Positions 14,088-23,032 of a DNA stretch of 35,142 bases are shown one piece after another. This DNA comes from a virus: positions 1 to 35,142 of IMG/VR virus record IMGVR_UViG_3300043409_000685, one strand, 5' to 3'. The position numbers and the translations under genes were made by a program. The notes beneath the pieces were generated by a model. It was not told the DNA's origin, did not search any database, and saw only the letters and a list, made by a program, of their open reading frames with translations. Positions within the stretch are counted from its first letter, which is position 1. Every line of letters starts with the position of its first letter.

Positions 14088-14518
14088 CTGCTGCCCTCTC
14101 CACCTTTAACTTTTTCAACCGATCTCATTGCGCCAAGGCCCAACATGCCCATCAGTATCTGCAACGTCAGGTCGGTGCTGATTACCGGGAACTCGCCTGT
14201 ATACCCAAACCAAACCTTGGCAGCGAACCGGGCGAACGGCTCAACCAGCGCGGCGTAAGCAAGCCCAGCACCACACACCCAACCGATACCAGGGCGCCAG
14301 CCCGCAACCCACCAGTTGGTTGATTTAGCTTCTTCAATGTTGGTCTGGATTTGCAGTTTTGCTAGATCGGTTTCAGCCGCAAGATGGGCAAGCTCCCCAT
14401 TTTGTTGCATCTGGAGGAGTGCCTTTTGCGCCTCGGCTTGTTTTTCAGGGTCAGGAAAAAACCTAGAAATTAGCGACTGAGCAGCGGAGAATAATCCCGA
14501 AATTACCAACGGGTTCAT
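14084..14518 (-). CDS. holin of 3TM family
   Basis: The 144-residue protein matches the 3TM holin family known from phages and gene transfer agents. The hallmark NWWVAGWRPGIGWVCGAGLA starts its first span, followed by AALVEPFARFAAKVWFG and a last segment ILMGMLGLGAMRSVEKVKG. The N-terminal half is an amphipathic, charged helix. It would form the membrane lesion or regulate its timing. Two holin-like genes in one cassette suggest a holin/antiholin or holin/pinholin pair. Confidence 0.88.
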   Translation of the reverse strand: MNPLVISGLFSAAQSLISRFFPDPEKQAEAQKALLQMQQNGELAHLAAETDLAKLQIQTNIEEAKSTNWWVAGWRPGIGWVCGAGLAYAALVEPFARFAAKVWFGYTGEFPVISTDLTLQILMGMLGLGAMRSVEKVKGGEGSR

Positions 14519-14748
14519 TTGTCGGCCTTTGCTTCCAGCTTCTCAAATATCTTTGCCAGCATCGCTTTGATGTCGCGGATGTCCTCTCGGTAGTCACTAC
14601 GGATAACATATTCTCGGGGCAAGTCCTCGCGCAGACCGGCAAGATCAGACTTCAGTTCTTTGACCGCAGCCCACAGTTCCCGCGCAAACCAGCCGAGTAC
14701 ACTCATGCCGATACCGGCCAAGGCGTTTATTAAGTGCTGGTTTTCCAT
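14515..14748 (-). CDS. membrane-anchored coiled-coil lysis-cassette protein, 77 aa
   Basis: The N-terminus LINALAGIGMSVLGWFAREL is a membrane span. A charged coiled coil follows (VKELKSDLAGLREDLPREYV, DIRDIKAMLAKIFEKLEAK). Similar proteins are common in podovirus lysis regions; by topology it could play a spanin-like or hemolysin XhlA-like part, but this is inference. It is coupled to the 3TM holin by ATGA. A decayed second copy of its N-terminus is visible at 15332-15394. Confidence 0.75.
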   Translation of the reverse strand: MENQHLINALAGIGMSVLGWFARELWAAVKELKSDLAGLREDLPREYVIRSDYREDIRDIKAMLAKIFEKLEAKADK

Positions 14749-14750
14749 TA

Positions 14751-15311
14751 TTATTTTGCGCCTTCAGGTTTATACGGCAAAGAAACTGGATGTTTATAGC
14801 AGGCTTTTGGATCGCCCTGCCCTGCTTCAGTCAAAAATGCAGTGGCAGCAGGAACCTGACCGGATGGGCAATGACATGTGGCGATGCCGTTGGCGCCACG
14901 CTTACAGTTCCAGCTAAAGCAGTTACTCGCCCTGGCTCCCTGCTGGATGCTGGCCGGGCATACCTGGATGACGACATTCATGTCCTTGGGCTTGTTACTG
15001 AAATTACTTGCTTCCTGCGGATAGATCATCTTGGGCCAGAAGGTTGACCACACATGGCCGCTGTCTGTAGGCGCGCACGACCCCTTCATGTTCCCCATAG
15101 CAGTATCAGCAATGTTATTGCCTTTAAGAATAGGGCATCGGCACACGACCTCTGGATAAGCAACACCGTTGTTCCCAGTGATCGTCTTGCCAGTCGGCTT
15201 ACATGTCGATGCCGCGCACAGGGCAAACTCACCGTTGCAGATGGTAAGTCCCTGCGATAAGCCGGCTGTAGATGCAAACATTGCCAACAGAAAAAGCAGG
15301 GTTTTTATCAT
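14751..15311 (-). CDS. secreted twelve-cysteine protein, 186 aa
   Basis: The start (MIKTLLFLLAMFASTAGLSQ) is a clear Sec signal peptide, with cleavage probably near residues 18-20. The mature part has twelve cysteines, including VCRC, NCFSWNC and TCHC, and few long helices, as in a disulfide-bonded periplasmic or outer-surface protein. I recognise no family. I chose ATG 15311 because it directly precedes the signal sequence and has AAGTGA upstream; a GTG at 15323 is in frame. It sits between the coiled-coil lysis protein and a decayed copy of that protein, so it may have arrived by insertion. Roles in lysis timing or superinfection exclusion are guesses. Confidence 0.75.
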   Translation of the reverse strand: MIKTLLFLLAMFASTAGLSQGLTICNGEFALCAASTCKPTGKTITGNNGVAYPEVVCRCPILKGNNIADTAMGNMKGSCAPTDSGHVWSTFWPKMIYPQEASNFSNKPKDMNVVIQVCPASIQQGARASNCFSWNCKRGANGIATCHCPSGQVPAATAFLTEAGQGDPKACYKHPVSLPYKPEGAK

Positions 15312-15331
15312 TTTGTTAATCACTTAAGATT

Positions 15332-15394
15332 TCAATGGTCAAACCAACAACCGGCAGCGCCGGCAACGATATTGATTAGGGACTGGGCTTCCAT
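15332..15394 (-). pseudogene. decayed duplicate of the 14515-14748 gene start
   Basis: A 20-codon frame, MEAQSLINIVAGAAGCWFDH, begins in the same context (CAATAATGGAA) as the intact gene, which starts MENQHLINALAG. Eight of the first twelve residues agree, and WF recurs after a short gap; the stop comes at once. It looks like the stump of a second copy. The ATG overlaps the stop of the 877-aa gene upstream. Confidence 0.6.
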
Positions 15395-18027
15395 TATTGG
15401 GTACCTTCCTCTTGTTGCGGGGCGGGTTGACCTTGCGCTTGTAGCGCCCCACGCGCGGCACCGGATTGAATATCATCAACGGCATCTTTGACCCACTGAA
15501 TGCCGTATTTCTTGCCGACGGCAATAGCCTCGTCAATCTTAGCGCGGTCTAGCTGATCTATGCGAGGTTTAACGGCAGCAAAAACTTTTACAGCATCTGT
15601 TGGGTTTAGCAGCAGTTCTTTTAACCGCGCTTCCGTTGCTTTAGACGCTTTATTTGCCCAAAATTTACTAAATAATGAAGTTACGCCGTAACGCCACCCC
15701 GATACGGGGTTCATAAAACGCGAAATAATTTGTTCCGGCGCAATACCAGTAAACATTTCAATTCCCGTTTTTGGCACTGTTTCGCCACGGAAAGATACAT
15801 CGCTAACGTCCCGTTGTAGCCGGTTAGACACGGTAGCAAAATCGGCTACTTTTGCGGCATAGGCAGGCCCGAACACGCGATTAAACACCGCTGCCTTACT
15901 GCGGTCGTTCAATAAACCAATTGGATCGCCGGAGGTGACGATATCGTCCAGCATGAACGATCGTGCGGCATTAACGGCGTCTTTATTGGTTCCGTATTGC
16001 TGCATAAATTTGTTTGTAAAGCCTACGTCGGCATACATCTTGGTTACTAACTCCTGCGGGCTTTTAAACCCTCCGCTGCTGACGATCTGATCGCCAGCGA
16101 CGCTTTTGAACTGCTCGTTAAGCCGCGCCTTGTAGTCGAGCAATGCTTGGACGTTATTGACGCTACCACGCAGCTCGTCGTCAAGACCGGGTATCAAGGA
16201 CACGCCGCCCTTATTTTTATCAAGCCATTTATTCGCCGCTTTGGGGTCGATCACGTCGTTCTTCAGCGCGGCCCTACTGAAACTATCTACGAAAGCGTCC
16301 CGCGTAACCCGCACACCTTCTTCGCCAGTGGCCTCTAGAAACTGCACCACGTTTGACTTGTTGCCAATCAACGCGGGCGCAATCTGTTCAACAAACTTTT
16401 TGCGGTCAATCAATTTGAGCGTATCCGCGCTGAACGGTAGCCCGACCTTTTGCAGATACGCGTTATCTGCGTTACGGTACGCCGTGACAAAATCAGGGTC
16501 AAGGCTCTCAATATGTCCACCTACACGTTGCTTTAGCTCGATTAACAGCCGTATCTCTGCCAGTTCATCCGTCTTGCGTAGTGAGCGATTAATCTTTCTC
16601 TTAAGTGAATCCAAATCCTCCACGGTAGCGGCTGAAAAAGCCACACCGCCGGGTGTTGCTGGTTTTCCTTCAATGGTCAAAATTGCGCTAGGTTCAGTCG
16701 TTTCCGGCCGGAATTTTGACCGCACGCGGTAGTAGATAGAGGGGAAAGTCTTGAAGATATCGGAAGCTTGTGCGCCAGCTACAAAGTTATATATATCATC
16801 CACAGCCGCCGCCGGGAGTTCTACGTTCTTATCCTTAGCAATTTTGAACGCTTCGTTATACTGCGGAGTTACGGACTTACGCGCAGCGTCTTCTTTTTGC
16901 GTTACCAAGTCTTCTATCCGTTGCCCAAGTACGGTTGGATCAATTTCTTGGTTACGGGATAAGCGGGCTATATTTTCGTCAATTGTAAGTATTTTTTTAG
17001 CTTGCGTTTTTCTAATATCGCCCATTGCGGTCGTAAATTTAACACCAACGGTGGATGGATCCCCAAACAGTCGAATTTGATTGGCGGTCAACGCCCGTTT
17101 TGCCAGTTCGTATTGCGAGCCGTATTGGGCGCGGAATACTGGATCGCGAGATGATAGGTTCTGTATAAACGTATTGATGACGGGATTATCGGCCAACAAC
17201 GCGCTGATCGGCATGTTGACTTCTACACCACCTGGCGCGCGCAACGATATGTTTTGTTGCGCTTTGACTGCTTCTTCCAGCGCGGTCATAAAGTTAGGGT
17301 CTGCCGCGCCAGCCGCGATAAAGACGTTATTGATACGGTTATCTACGTTACGCAACAGTTCGTCTTCCGGTGCTTTACCTCGTATTTTATTGACCAGATT
17401 TACCGACGCATCGTAAGCTTTTCCGATTAGTGGGCTTGCTTTTAGCGCAGTCCCCATACCGTATCCAGCACCGCCGCCGCCCAGTAATCCACCCGCCACC
17501 GCGCCGATGACGGGCGCGCCTACTTTCTCACCCGCGTATTGCCCTGCGATAGCGCCAGCTTGACCACCCGCGCCTATTACGGCCTGTTCAGTCGGATACA
17601 TCATGGCCTGACCGAACATACCTAACCGTCTTGTCGCGGCCAAGGGGCCAAACAAATAGGATGTAGGATCTGAAACCGCCTCCGCACCACCCGCGATAAT
17701 ACGCTGGCCCATCGTAGTAGGTTCCGCGCCAGTGCTACCGAGGAACCGCATGGTCGGCTCACGAACCGCAGCGGCACCACTTTCCATTGCGGTAACCACG
17801 TCGGTTTGTGGGCCGCCAAATTGCGGCGCAACAGCGGCGCCATACCCGCGCAGTAAGCCACTAGCATACGCCGGTATATTGGTAATGCCTTTGCGTAGCG
17901 ATTCCATAACCACCGCGCCGGTGCTAGGCGCTGCGGGCTGAGCGCCGCCGGATAATTCTTCTAGCTCCGCGTCGGTTAACGGCGTATCCGAAAAATATTT
18001 TTTTCCGTCTATAGTGTATGTCGGCAT
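15394..18027 (-). CDS. large internal virion (DNA ejection) protein, 877 aa
   Basis: This is probably an ejection protein that leaves the capsid with the DNA and helps it cross the cell envelope. After a short head (MPTYTIDGKKYFSDTPLTDA) comes an Ala/Gly-rich stretch at about 145-200 (AIAGQYAGEKVGAPVIGAVA, GGLLGGGGAGYG) that could insert in a membrane. The rest is long and helical. The C-terminus is Gln/Pro rich. Large size, this hydrophobic Gly patch, and a place after two other virion-interior proteins at the end of the structural genes fit the role. No lytic transglycosylase motif is seen. RBS AGGGA lies before ATG 18027. Confidence 0.75.
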   Translation of the reverse strand: MPTYTIDGKKYFSDTPLTDAELEELSGGAQPAAPSTGAVVMESLRKGITNIPAYASGLLRGYGAAVAPQFGGPQTDVVTAMESGAAAVREPTMRFLGSTGAEPTTMGQRIIAGGAEAVSDPTSYLFGPLAATRRLGMFGQAMMYPTEQAVIGAGGQAGAIAGQYAGEKVGAPVIGAVAGGLLGGGGAGYGMGTALKASPLIGKAYDASVNLVNKIRGKAPEDELLRNVDNRINNVFIAAGAADPNFMTALEEAVKAQQNISLRAPGGVEVNMPISALLADNPVINTFIQNLSSRDPVFRAQYGSQYELAKRALTANQIRLFGDPSTVGVKFTTAMGDIRKTQAKKILTIDENIARLSRNQEIDPTVLGQRIEDLVTQKEDAARKSVTPQYNEAFKIAKDKNVELPAAAVDDIYNFVAGAQASDIFKTFPSIYYRVRSKFRPETTEPSAILTIEGKPATPGGVAFSAATVEDLDSLKRKINRSLRKTDELAEIRLLIELKQRVGGHIESLDPDFVTAYRNADNAYLQKVGLPFSADTLKLIDRKKFVEQIAPALIGNKSNVVQFLEATGEEGVRVTRDAFVDSFSRAALKNDVIDPKAANKWLDKNKGGVSLIPGLDDELRGSVNNVQALLDYKARLNEQFKSVAGDQIVSSGGFKSPQELVTKMYADVGFTNKFMQQYGTNKDAVNAARSFMLDDIVTSGDPIGLLNDRSKAAVFNRVFGPAYAAKVADFATVSNRLQRDVSDVSFRGETVPKTGIEMFTGIAPEQIISRFMNPVSGWRYGVTSLFSKFWANKASKATEARLKELLLNPTDAVKVFAAVKPRIDQLDRAKIDEAIAVGKKYGIQWVKDAVDDIQSGAARGALQAQGQPAPQQEEGTQ

Positions 18028-18037
18028 AGCGATATCC

Positions 18038-19372
18038 CTAGTCAGCTACCGTTACTACTTTACCGCTGGATAATGTCCTAGTTTTAGTGCCACCAGCCGC
18101 AGGGGTGTTAAATTCGGGAATATCAGACGCCAACGCAAAATCGTCTTCGTTAAATCCCGCCCGTTTGGCTATTTTACGTTGCGCCTCTATTTCGGCTTTA
18201 CCTTTCTTGAGCGCAACCAAACGCATGGCTTGCAATGTCTTTTTAATTTTTGTTTGCGTATCAAGCGTAGGTGTTCCGGTAAACATCGTAGACGTTGCAT
18301 TTAGAAAGCTGCCAACAAGTGATGGGTCGCCACCCGCGCCTTTTATTTCCTTGTAGCTCACGTCGCTACCCGATAGCGCCTTGGCTAACTGCGTCCTCGC
18401 GGTGTTAAAGGATATAAAGTTCCCTTCTCTCATCGAGTCATCAATAGCCTGAAGTGCTTGGTCAGTCTCATTGATGGTCGCCCTAAATGATTTAACCGAA
18501 TTAAAAGTTTTTTCCCGCATTACAGCTATGGCGTTTACGTCTTTTATGCCCGGTATGATATTTTCTACCTTAACAGTGCCCCTACGTTCTGCTGATGCTT
18601 CAGCGCGTTTATTGACCGCCACAATTTCAGCTTGGGTTAGGTCGGCAAAGGGTTTACCGTATAACTCCAGTGAAATAGCTTCGCGTTCTACACCAAACCG
18701 CACTGATTTGTCGGCGCCCAATGCCAGCCTATTAAGAGCCTTTACGTATTCGGTGTTATACGTTGGGGAGCCTTCTGGTCCCGATTGCAAAGCAATTTCT
18801 TTGGCCAGAGCAATCTCTTTAACCTGCGCCGCCGGCGCTTTAGAGGTTAACCGTTGCAAGTCTGCAAGCTGACCTGTAAACGATTTCAGCGCCGCTGCGC
18901 GACCCGGAGTGTCTTCCGGCAACGCCGTAATTTGGTCTATTCTTTGTTGCAACGCGCTCAATGATTCAGCGTTGCGTTGCTCAGATGTTTTCTTTTCTTC
19001 CGTTCGTTGTTGAGCCAGTGCTAATGACGCGTTGGCCTCCCGAGCGCGGGCAGCTAACGCTGCCGCCAGATTGTTATTGCCCATCTGCGCGGCCATCTGC
19101 GCGCCCTTGGCTATAGACTCAGGATCGTTTGGGTTTATCTGGCTGAGAATTTGCTGCTGCTGCGTAATCCTTTGCAGTTGCGGATCCTGCACACCGAACA
19201 GTTGTCCAACGCCAGAACCGAGCTGCTGACCCGCCATATAAGTGCCGTAGGCCGCGCGCGCCATCGGATCCAGCTGCGCGTAGTTTGCGGCGTCCTGCTG
19301 CTGGCGCTGTAGCTGCGCCTGCTGATACATTTCCGGTGTCTGAAACAGTCCGGCGATTGCGCTTTCTGCCAT
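18038..19372 (-). CDS. internal virion protein, Gln-rich coiled coil, 444 aa
   Basis: The N-terminal 150 residues are Gln/Ala rich (QAQLQRQQQDAANYAQLDPM, QRITQQQQILSQINPNDPES), then come long charged helices. This is the composition of podovirus ejection or internal core proteins. It follows AGGAGA and lies eleven bases before the 877-aa gene. I cannot name a specific family. Confidence 0.7.
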   Translation of the reverse strand: MAESAIAGLFQTPEMYQQAQLQRQQQDAANYAQLDPMARAAYGTYMAGQQLGSGVGQLFGVQDPQLQRITQQQQILSQINPNDPESIAKGAQMAAQMGNNNLAAALAARAREANASLALAQQRTEEKKTSEQRNAESLSALQQRIDQITALPEDTPGRAAALKSFTGQLADLQRLTSKAPAAQVKEIALAKEIALQSGPEGSPTYNTEYVKALNRLALGADKSVRFGVEREAISLELYGKPFADLTQAEIVAVNKRAEASAERRGTVKVENIIPGIKDVNAIAVMREKTFNSVKSFRATINETDQALQAIDDSMREGNFISFNTARTQLAKALSGSDVSYKEIKGAGGDPSLVGSFLNATSTMFTGTPTLDTQTKIKKTLQAMRLVALKKGKAEIEAQRKIAKRAGFNEDDFALASDIPEFNTPAAGGTKTRTLSSGKVVTVAD

Positions 19373-19386
19373 AATTTAATCTCCTA

Positions 19387-20457
19387 TCACGGTGCGCTAT
19401 AAGCAAAAGGCGACGACTCGTATCCGGCTAGATCTTGGGCATTATATTGTTGTTGCAGACGATACGTATCTACCGGACTAGTTTGACTCTGCTGGTATCG
19501 GTTGTATAGGTCAGTCAACGACGGGGCAGCTTGCGACGCGTAATTACCGAGGCCGGAAAGCAGACCACCTGACGGACTGTACCCGCCAACCTGCTGCATG
19601 GTTCTGGCAGCTCCTGCACCGCCCTGAAACAGAGCATTTGCGCCCGTCTGATTGACGTTTCGACCACCTAGCGCAGCGCCCATTTCTAGCGGTGCCTGGC
19701 CTAGTGATTCTATAGTCTGTGCGGTGCCAAGGCCCGCCGTAAACGGTGCGTATGAACCGGCTAGGCCACTGGTGTATTGGCCGAGCAGACCCGCGCCAGT
19801 GCCGAATAGGCCCGCGCCAAAGGCCGTTTGCTGCTGGCCCATTTGCTGCGCTTGCGCGGCCAATCCTGCATCCTGCTGCGCGATCGCGTTGTAGTAAGCC
19901 TCCAGTTCAGGGTTCGCCGCACCGAGCCCGCCCCCGCCTCCGGGTCGCATACCTGTGCCGCCGACGGCCAGCCCGCCGCGCCCGGTTTGGAATAGCTGGT
20001 TTTGCAGTCCGGCGTATTGCCGTTCACGCGATGGCGCCAGCAGATCCTGCTGCCGTTGCATGTATTGAGCTGCGGCCTGTTCTGGTGACTGTGCCAGATA
20101 TCCCGCGCCGAGGTTGAATAACCCAGAAGCAGCGCCGGTCAGCGGTGCGTAGCGGCCTTGTGCCGCTTCAGCCTCACCTAATCCTTGTCCGGTCAGACCC
20201 ATAATGCGGTCCTGATAGGCTTTCAGTTCAGGACTGAGCGTGTAGCCAGCACCGGACACGCGGCCATTTGCGTCGGTCGTGAAGTTTGATTGCCCGAACC
20301 GTGTGGTAATTCCTACTGGGCGAAACCGCGATTCTTCGGCGGCTAAACGTGCCGCGTCCATTTGCGCCCGGGCCGATGTGTTAGCGGCCTCGCGCGCGGC
20401 GTCGGCTTGGTTTCTAGATCCAAAATAATTTAATACACCGCCGACAAGATCACCCAT
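19387..20457 (-). CDS. internal virion protein, Gly/Ala/Gln-rich, 356 aa
   Basis: The first residues (MGDLVGGVLNYFGSRNQADA) and the long low-complexity Gly/Ala/Gln body (GTGMRPGGGGGLGAANPELE, QQMGQQQTAFGAGLFGTGAG) resemble the smallest of the three ejection proteins of podoviruses. Repeats of the G-A/T-G-L-F/L type suggest amphipathic or membrane-active segments. ATG 20457 follows GGAGA. It overlaps the gene before it by eight bases. Confidence 0.7.
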   Translation of the reverse strand: MGDLVGGVLNYFGSRNQADAAREAANTSARAQMDAARLAAEESRFRPVGITTRFGQSNFTTDANGRVSGAGYTLSPELKAYQDRIMGLTGQGLGEAEAAQGRYAPLTGAASGLFNLGAGYLAQSPEQAAAQYMQRQQDLLAPSRERQYAGLQNQLFQTGRGGLAVGGTGMRPGGGGGLGAANPELEAYYNAIAQQDAGLAAQAQQMGQQQTAFGAGLFGTGAGLLGQYTSGLAGSYAPFTAGLGTAQTIESLGQAPLEMGAALGGRNVNQTGANALFQGGAGAARTMQQVGGYSPSGGLLSGLGNYASQAAPSLTDLYNRYQQSQTSPVDTYRLQQQYNAQDLAGYESSPFAYSAP

Positions 20458-20755
20458 GATTATTTCTCCAAATATATAGCTTACGTATCACACCATCCAA
20501 GCATAGTTGGTGGTCTACGAACTCAAACCCACACAATTTAGTCCATTTAGCCATTTTTTTATCGTCTATAAACGGCATTGCGTAAAGAAAACAAGTCTGC
20601 CTTTTCGCCCACGAAAACCATGCGGTAAGAAATTCTTGCCTTACCGTTTTAGTCCATTTCAAAACATCCATATGTATAAATGTAGCGCCCGGTATTTCTT
20701 CTACGTATACGCCGAACGATGGATTTTTTACTACAGCTACACGGTTCGTTTCCAC
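20450..20755 (-). CDS. GNAT-like protein in virion gene block, 101 aa
   Basis: The C-terminal half (MPFIDDKKMAKWTKLCGFEF, then VDHQLCLDGVIRKLYIWR) has the pattern of an acetyltransferase-fold end: a helix leading to a GFE strand, then a final strand. Small GNAT-like proteins occur beside internal virion genes in several podoviruses. The acetyl-CoA loop (R/Q-x-x-G-x-G/A) is not visible, so it may be structural only. The start is GTG 20755 with a weak site; it overlaps the tail protein by 19 bases. Confidence 0.6.
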   Translation of the reverse strand: METNRVAVVKNPSFGVYVEEIPGATFIHMDVLKWTKTVRQEFLTAWFSWAKRQTCFLYAMPFIDDKKMAKWTKLCGFEFVDHQLCLDGVIRKLYIWRNNHG

Positions 20756-21453
20756 ATATACACCGTAATGTAGGGTTGGTAATTTTGGTTTGTTCCCGCC
20801 ACGCTACCGGCTGGAACAGCGTTGGTAATATTTGCAGTTCCCGACTGCGTTGTTCCACCGTTTGAAATTGGCGCGGTAGATATGTCGTTTCTATACGCGC
20901 CAGCCCCGCCTGTAAGCTCCGTATTTGATTGTTGTAAGTGCGTGTGCCCTGCGTCTGTCGCTACGTGGGTATGCGATACAACCACCGAATCCGCAGAACC
21001 ACCTGTTTCTTCTGCCGTGTCGAATAGCGCGTTTCCAGAATCAAATCCAACAGGCACACGCCCCGCGCCAAAGGCCGTCCAGGTGCCGAACCCCAACAAC
21101 GTGCCAGGGTTAGTGCTGACAGTGGCGTTGATGTAAATCGAGCCGACAGGATGCAATGCTGCAAGTGCCGCCTGCACAAAAGCCGTAGTTGCTATTGCCG
21201 TGCTGCTATTACCAAAGGTCTGCGTTGTTGCAATAGACCCTGTAGGGAGCGTCGGTGTTATATAAACAGTTCCAGATGGAAGCGTAGGTGTCCCGGTAAA
21301 CGTAGGTGACGCCAGATCCGCTTTAGTTGCTACTGCCGTAGCGATATTGTCATACTCCGTATTGATCTCGGTGCCCTTGACAATCTTCAGCGGATCGCCG
21401 GGTGACAGATTGTCTTTGGTCGCAAAGTTGGTGCTTTTTACATAATTTGACAT
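20737..21453 (-). CDS. tail tip / collar-domain receptor-binding protein, 238 aa
   Basis: The protein has Thr/Pro-rich repeats (SPTFTGTPTLPSGTVYITPT), then a phage collar domain: HPVGSIYINATVSTNPGTLL followed by GFGTWTAFGAGRVPVG and HTHVATDAGHTHLQQSN. His-rich loops of this sort bind metal in short tail fibres. It ends NYQPYITVYMWKRTV, a common end for such proteins. It probably binds the receptor or caps the tail. AGGGATC precedes ATG 21453. Confidence 0.85.
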   Translation of the reverse strand: MSNYVKSTNFATKDNLSPGDPLKIVKGTEINTEYDNIATAVATKADLASPTFTGTPTLPSGTVYITPTLPTGSIATTQTFGNSSTAIATTAFVQAALAALHPVGSIYINATVSTNPGTLLGFGTWTAFGAGRVPVGFDSGNALFDTAEETGGSADSVVVSHTHVATDAGHTHLQQSNTELTGGAGAYRNDISTAPISNGGTTQSGTANITNAVPAGSVAGTNQNYQPYITVYMWKRTV

Positions 21454-21462
21454 GACGGATCC

Positions 21463-23022
21463 CTACGTAAACTTGCCATTTTTGGCTTGAATTTCAATCT
21501 TCTGAATAGACAATTGCGAACCGTTAATCTCTGCCTCGTAACCTGTTTGCACAACCTTGCCCGCACCACTGGCGCTGATCGTTAGCGTTTGCAACGCCAC
21601 GCCATCAGCATATTCAGCCAGAGGACTACCGTTTGCTCCGTATTCGGCCACGTTGTAATTTGACACGCCCTGCGCGGGAATAAACGAATTTGCAGATAAA
21701 TAATTGGAGGAAAAATCAAAGGACCATTTGAATGTGATGTATTGATTTGTGCCACCAATAACCACAATCCCCAACCTCTTTAAAACAGACGTTTGCGACT
21801 GATTTCCAAGATCGGAATGATTGGTGTAATACATCATCCGGTAACTAGATGCGTTGTCTTGGAAAGTTGAATACTTGGTGACATAGCCGTTTTTGCCGAC
21901 TAACAGATCGCCGTTACGACGCGACAACAGCGAAGTCGGTTCGATGGAATCCCACGACGTAACTCTCGATGAGCCGTCATCCAACTGGCCTCTGGTGTCA
22001 AAGCAGTAGGTCTTTTTCGCCCCCGGCAGGTTCAAAAGGTAGAAGGCGTCACGCTCGGAAAATACCGATTTGATCGCCGCAGCGTCCTCACCTGAAACAA
22101 GGCCCATCACGTCATTTCGGACATTTTTGGATAAATCGCGGAACGGCAACGATTTCTCTGAAACGGTGCGGAGCAGAGAACGCACCCCCGTATTCGACAG
22201 GAAGATTACATCGGTTGCAATTGGCTGGATGCTGTCGCGTGACAGGCAACCAGTGCCAACAATGGTGTCGCTCAATGTTATGTTGGCCGGGCTGGTGGCG
22301 CCGGAATAGACCAGAATTTGCCGTTTACCAAAGATGAACAGAAAGCCGTTATGCGAGGCCAAGCCTGTGATTTCGTCCGACCCCTGTGCCCACACGCGGC
22401 TTACATCTAAACTGCCCGCCGTGCCGGTAGACCAGACATGGCCGGAAAGCAAGTCAGAAAAATAGATTGTGGTCTTCTCGGTAGCCGTATTTGCCGCCCA
22501 CAGACGACCATACGCGCTCAGGACGATGTTGGCGCTCGGCACCGTGCCGACGTATCCTGTTTTCTCAGACACGCGCCTATAGGTCGTGACGCTCACCGCA
22601 GGGTCGTATATCAGCGGATCGTGCGCCGATTGAAAGAAATACGTAATGCCGTTGAGTGACGCGCACTGCCAATTGCTCGCCGTAATGGTTGGTCCCGTCC
22701 CACCACCGCCGTAGGTCAGCTCGACAATGGCATTGCTGCCGTCCAACTTAAACAGCTTGTTGTTGCCGGCGAATAATATCGTCAGTGTGCCATCGGACTG
22801 CACCAGCTCGTGCATGACGCCGATGTCGTTGGCGCCGAGATTGCCGGTAGACGAATTCAACCTTGCGTAGCCTTTGCGGGATCCGATGCGCCCGTATTGG
22901 TCGATAATGCAGTTGTTCGCCACCAAAGCAAATCCAGACGCTAAATCTAGCGGGGAGTCCTGGGTGTTTAACCCAAAGAACCCCGGCGCAGCGGTTGTGA
23001 ATACTTGTATGGTCTGTGCCAT
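21463..23022 (-). CDS. tail nozzle / stabilisation protein (P22 gp10-like), 519 aa
   Basis: The N-terminus FFGLNTQDSPLDLASGFALV and the following NNCIIDQYGRIGSRKGYARL match the start of podovirus stabilisation proteins, which form a beta-propeller nozzle below the adaptor. Repeated blade-like units with YFS, FLFIFGKRQILVYSG and the central CLSRDSIQPIATDVIFLSNT fit this. The gene is next to the adaptor, as in P22-like gene order. Confidence 0.8.
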   Translation of the reverse strand: MAQTIQVFTTAAPGFFGLNTQDSPLDLASGFALVANNCIIDQYGRIGSRKGYARLNSSTGNLGANDIGVMHELVQSDGTLTILFAGNNKLFKLDGSNAIVELTYGGGGTGPTITASNWQCASLNGITYFFQSAHDPLIYDPAVSVTTYRRVSEKTGYVGTVPSANIVLSAYGRLWAANTATEKTTIYFSDLLSGHVWSTGTAGSLDVSRVWAQGSDEITGLASHNGFLFIFGKRQILVYSGATSPANITLSDTIVGTGCLSRDSIQPIATDVIFLSNTGVRSLLRTVSEKSLPFRDLSKNVRNDVMGLVSGEDAAAIKSVFSERDAFYLLNLPGAKKTYCFDTRGQLDDGSSRVTSWDSIEPTSLLSRRNGDLLVGKNGYVTKYSTFQDNASSYRMMYYTNHSDLGNQSQTSVLKRLGIVVIGGTNQYITFKWSFDFSSNYLSANSFIPAQGVSNYNVAEYGANGSPLAEYADGVALQTLTISASGAGKVVQTGYEAEINGSQLSIQKIEIQAKNGKFT

Positions 23023-23032
23023 TCAGCAAATC

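Noticed and set aside
20450-20755. Active acetyltransferase
   Set aside because: The end of the protein looks GNAT-like, but I cannot see the acetyl-CoA binding loop, so only a GNAT-like label is given.
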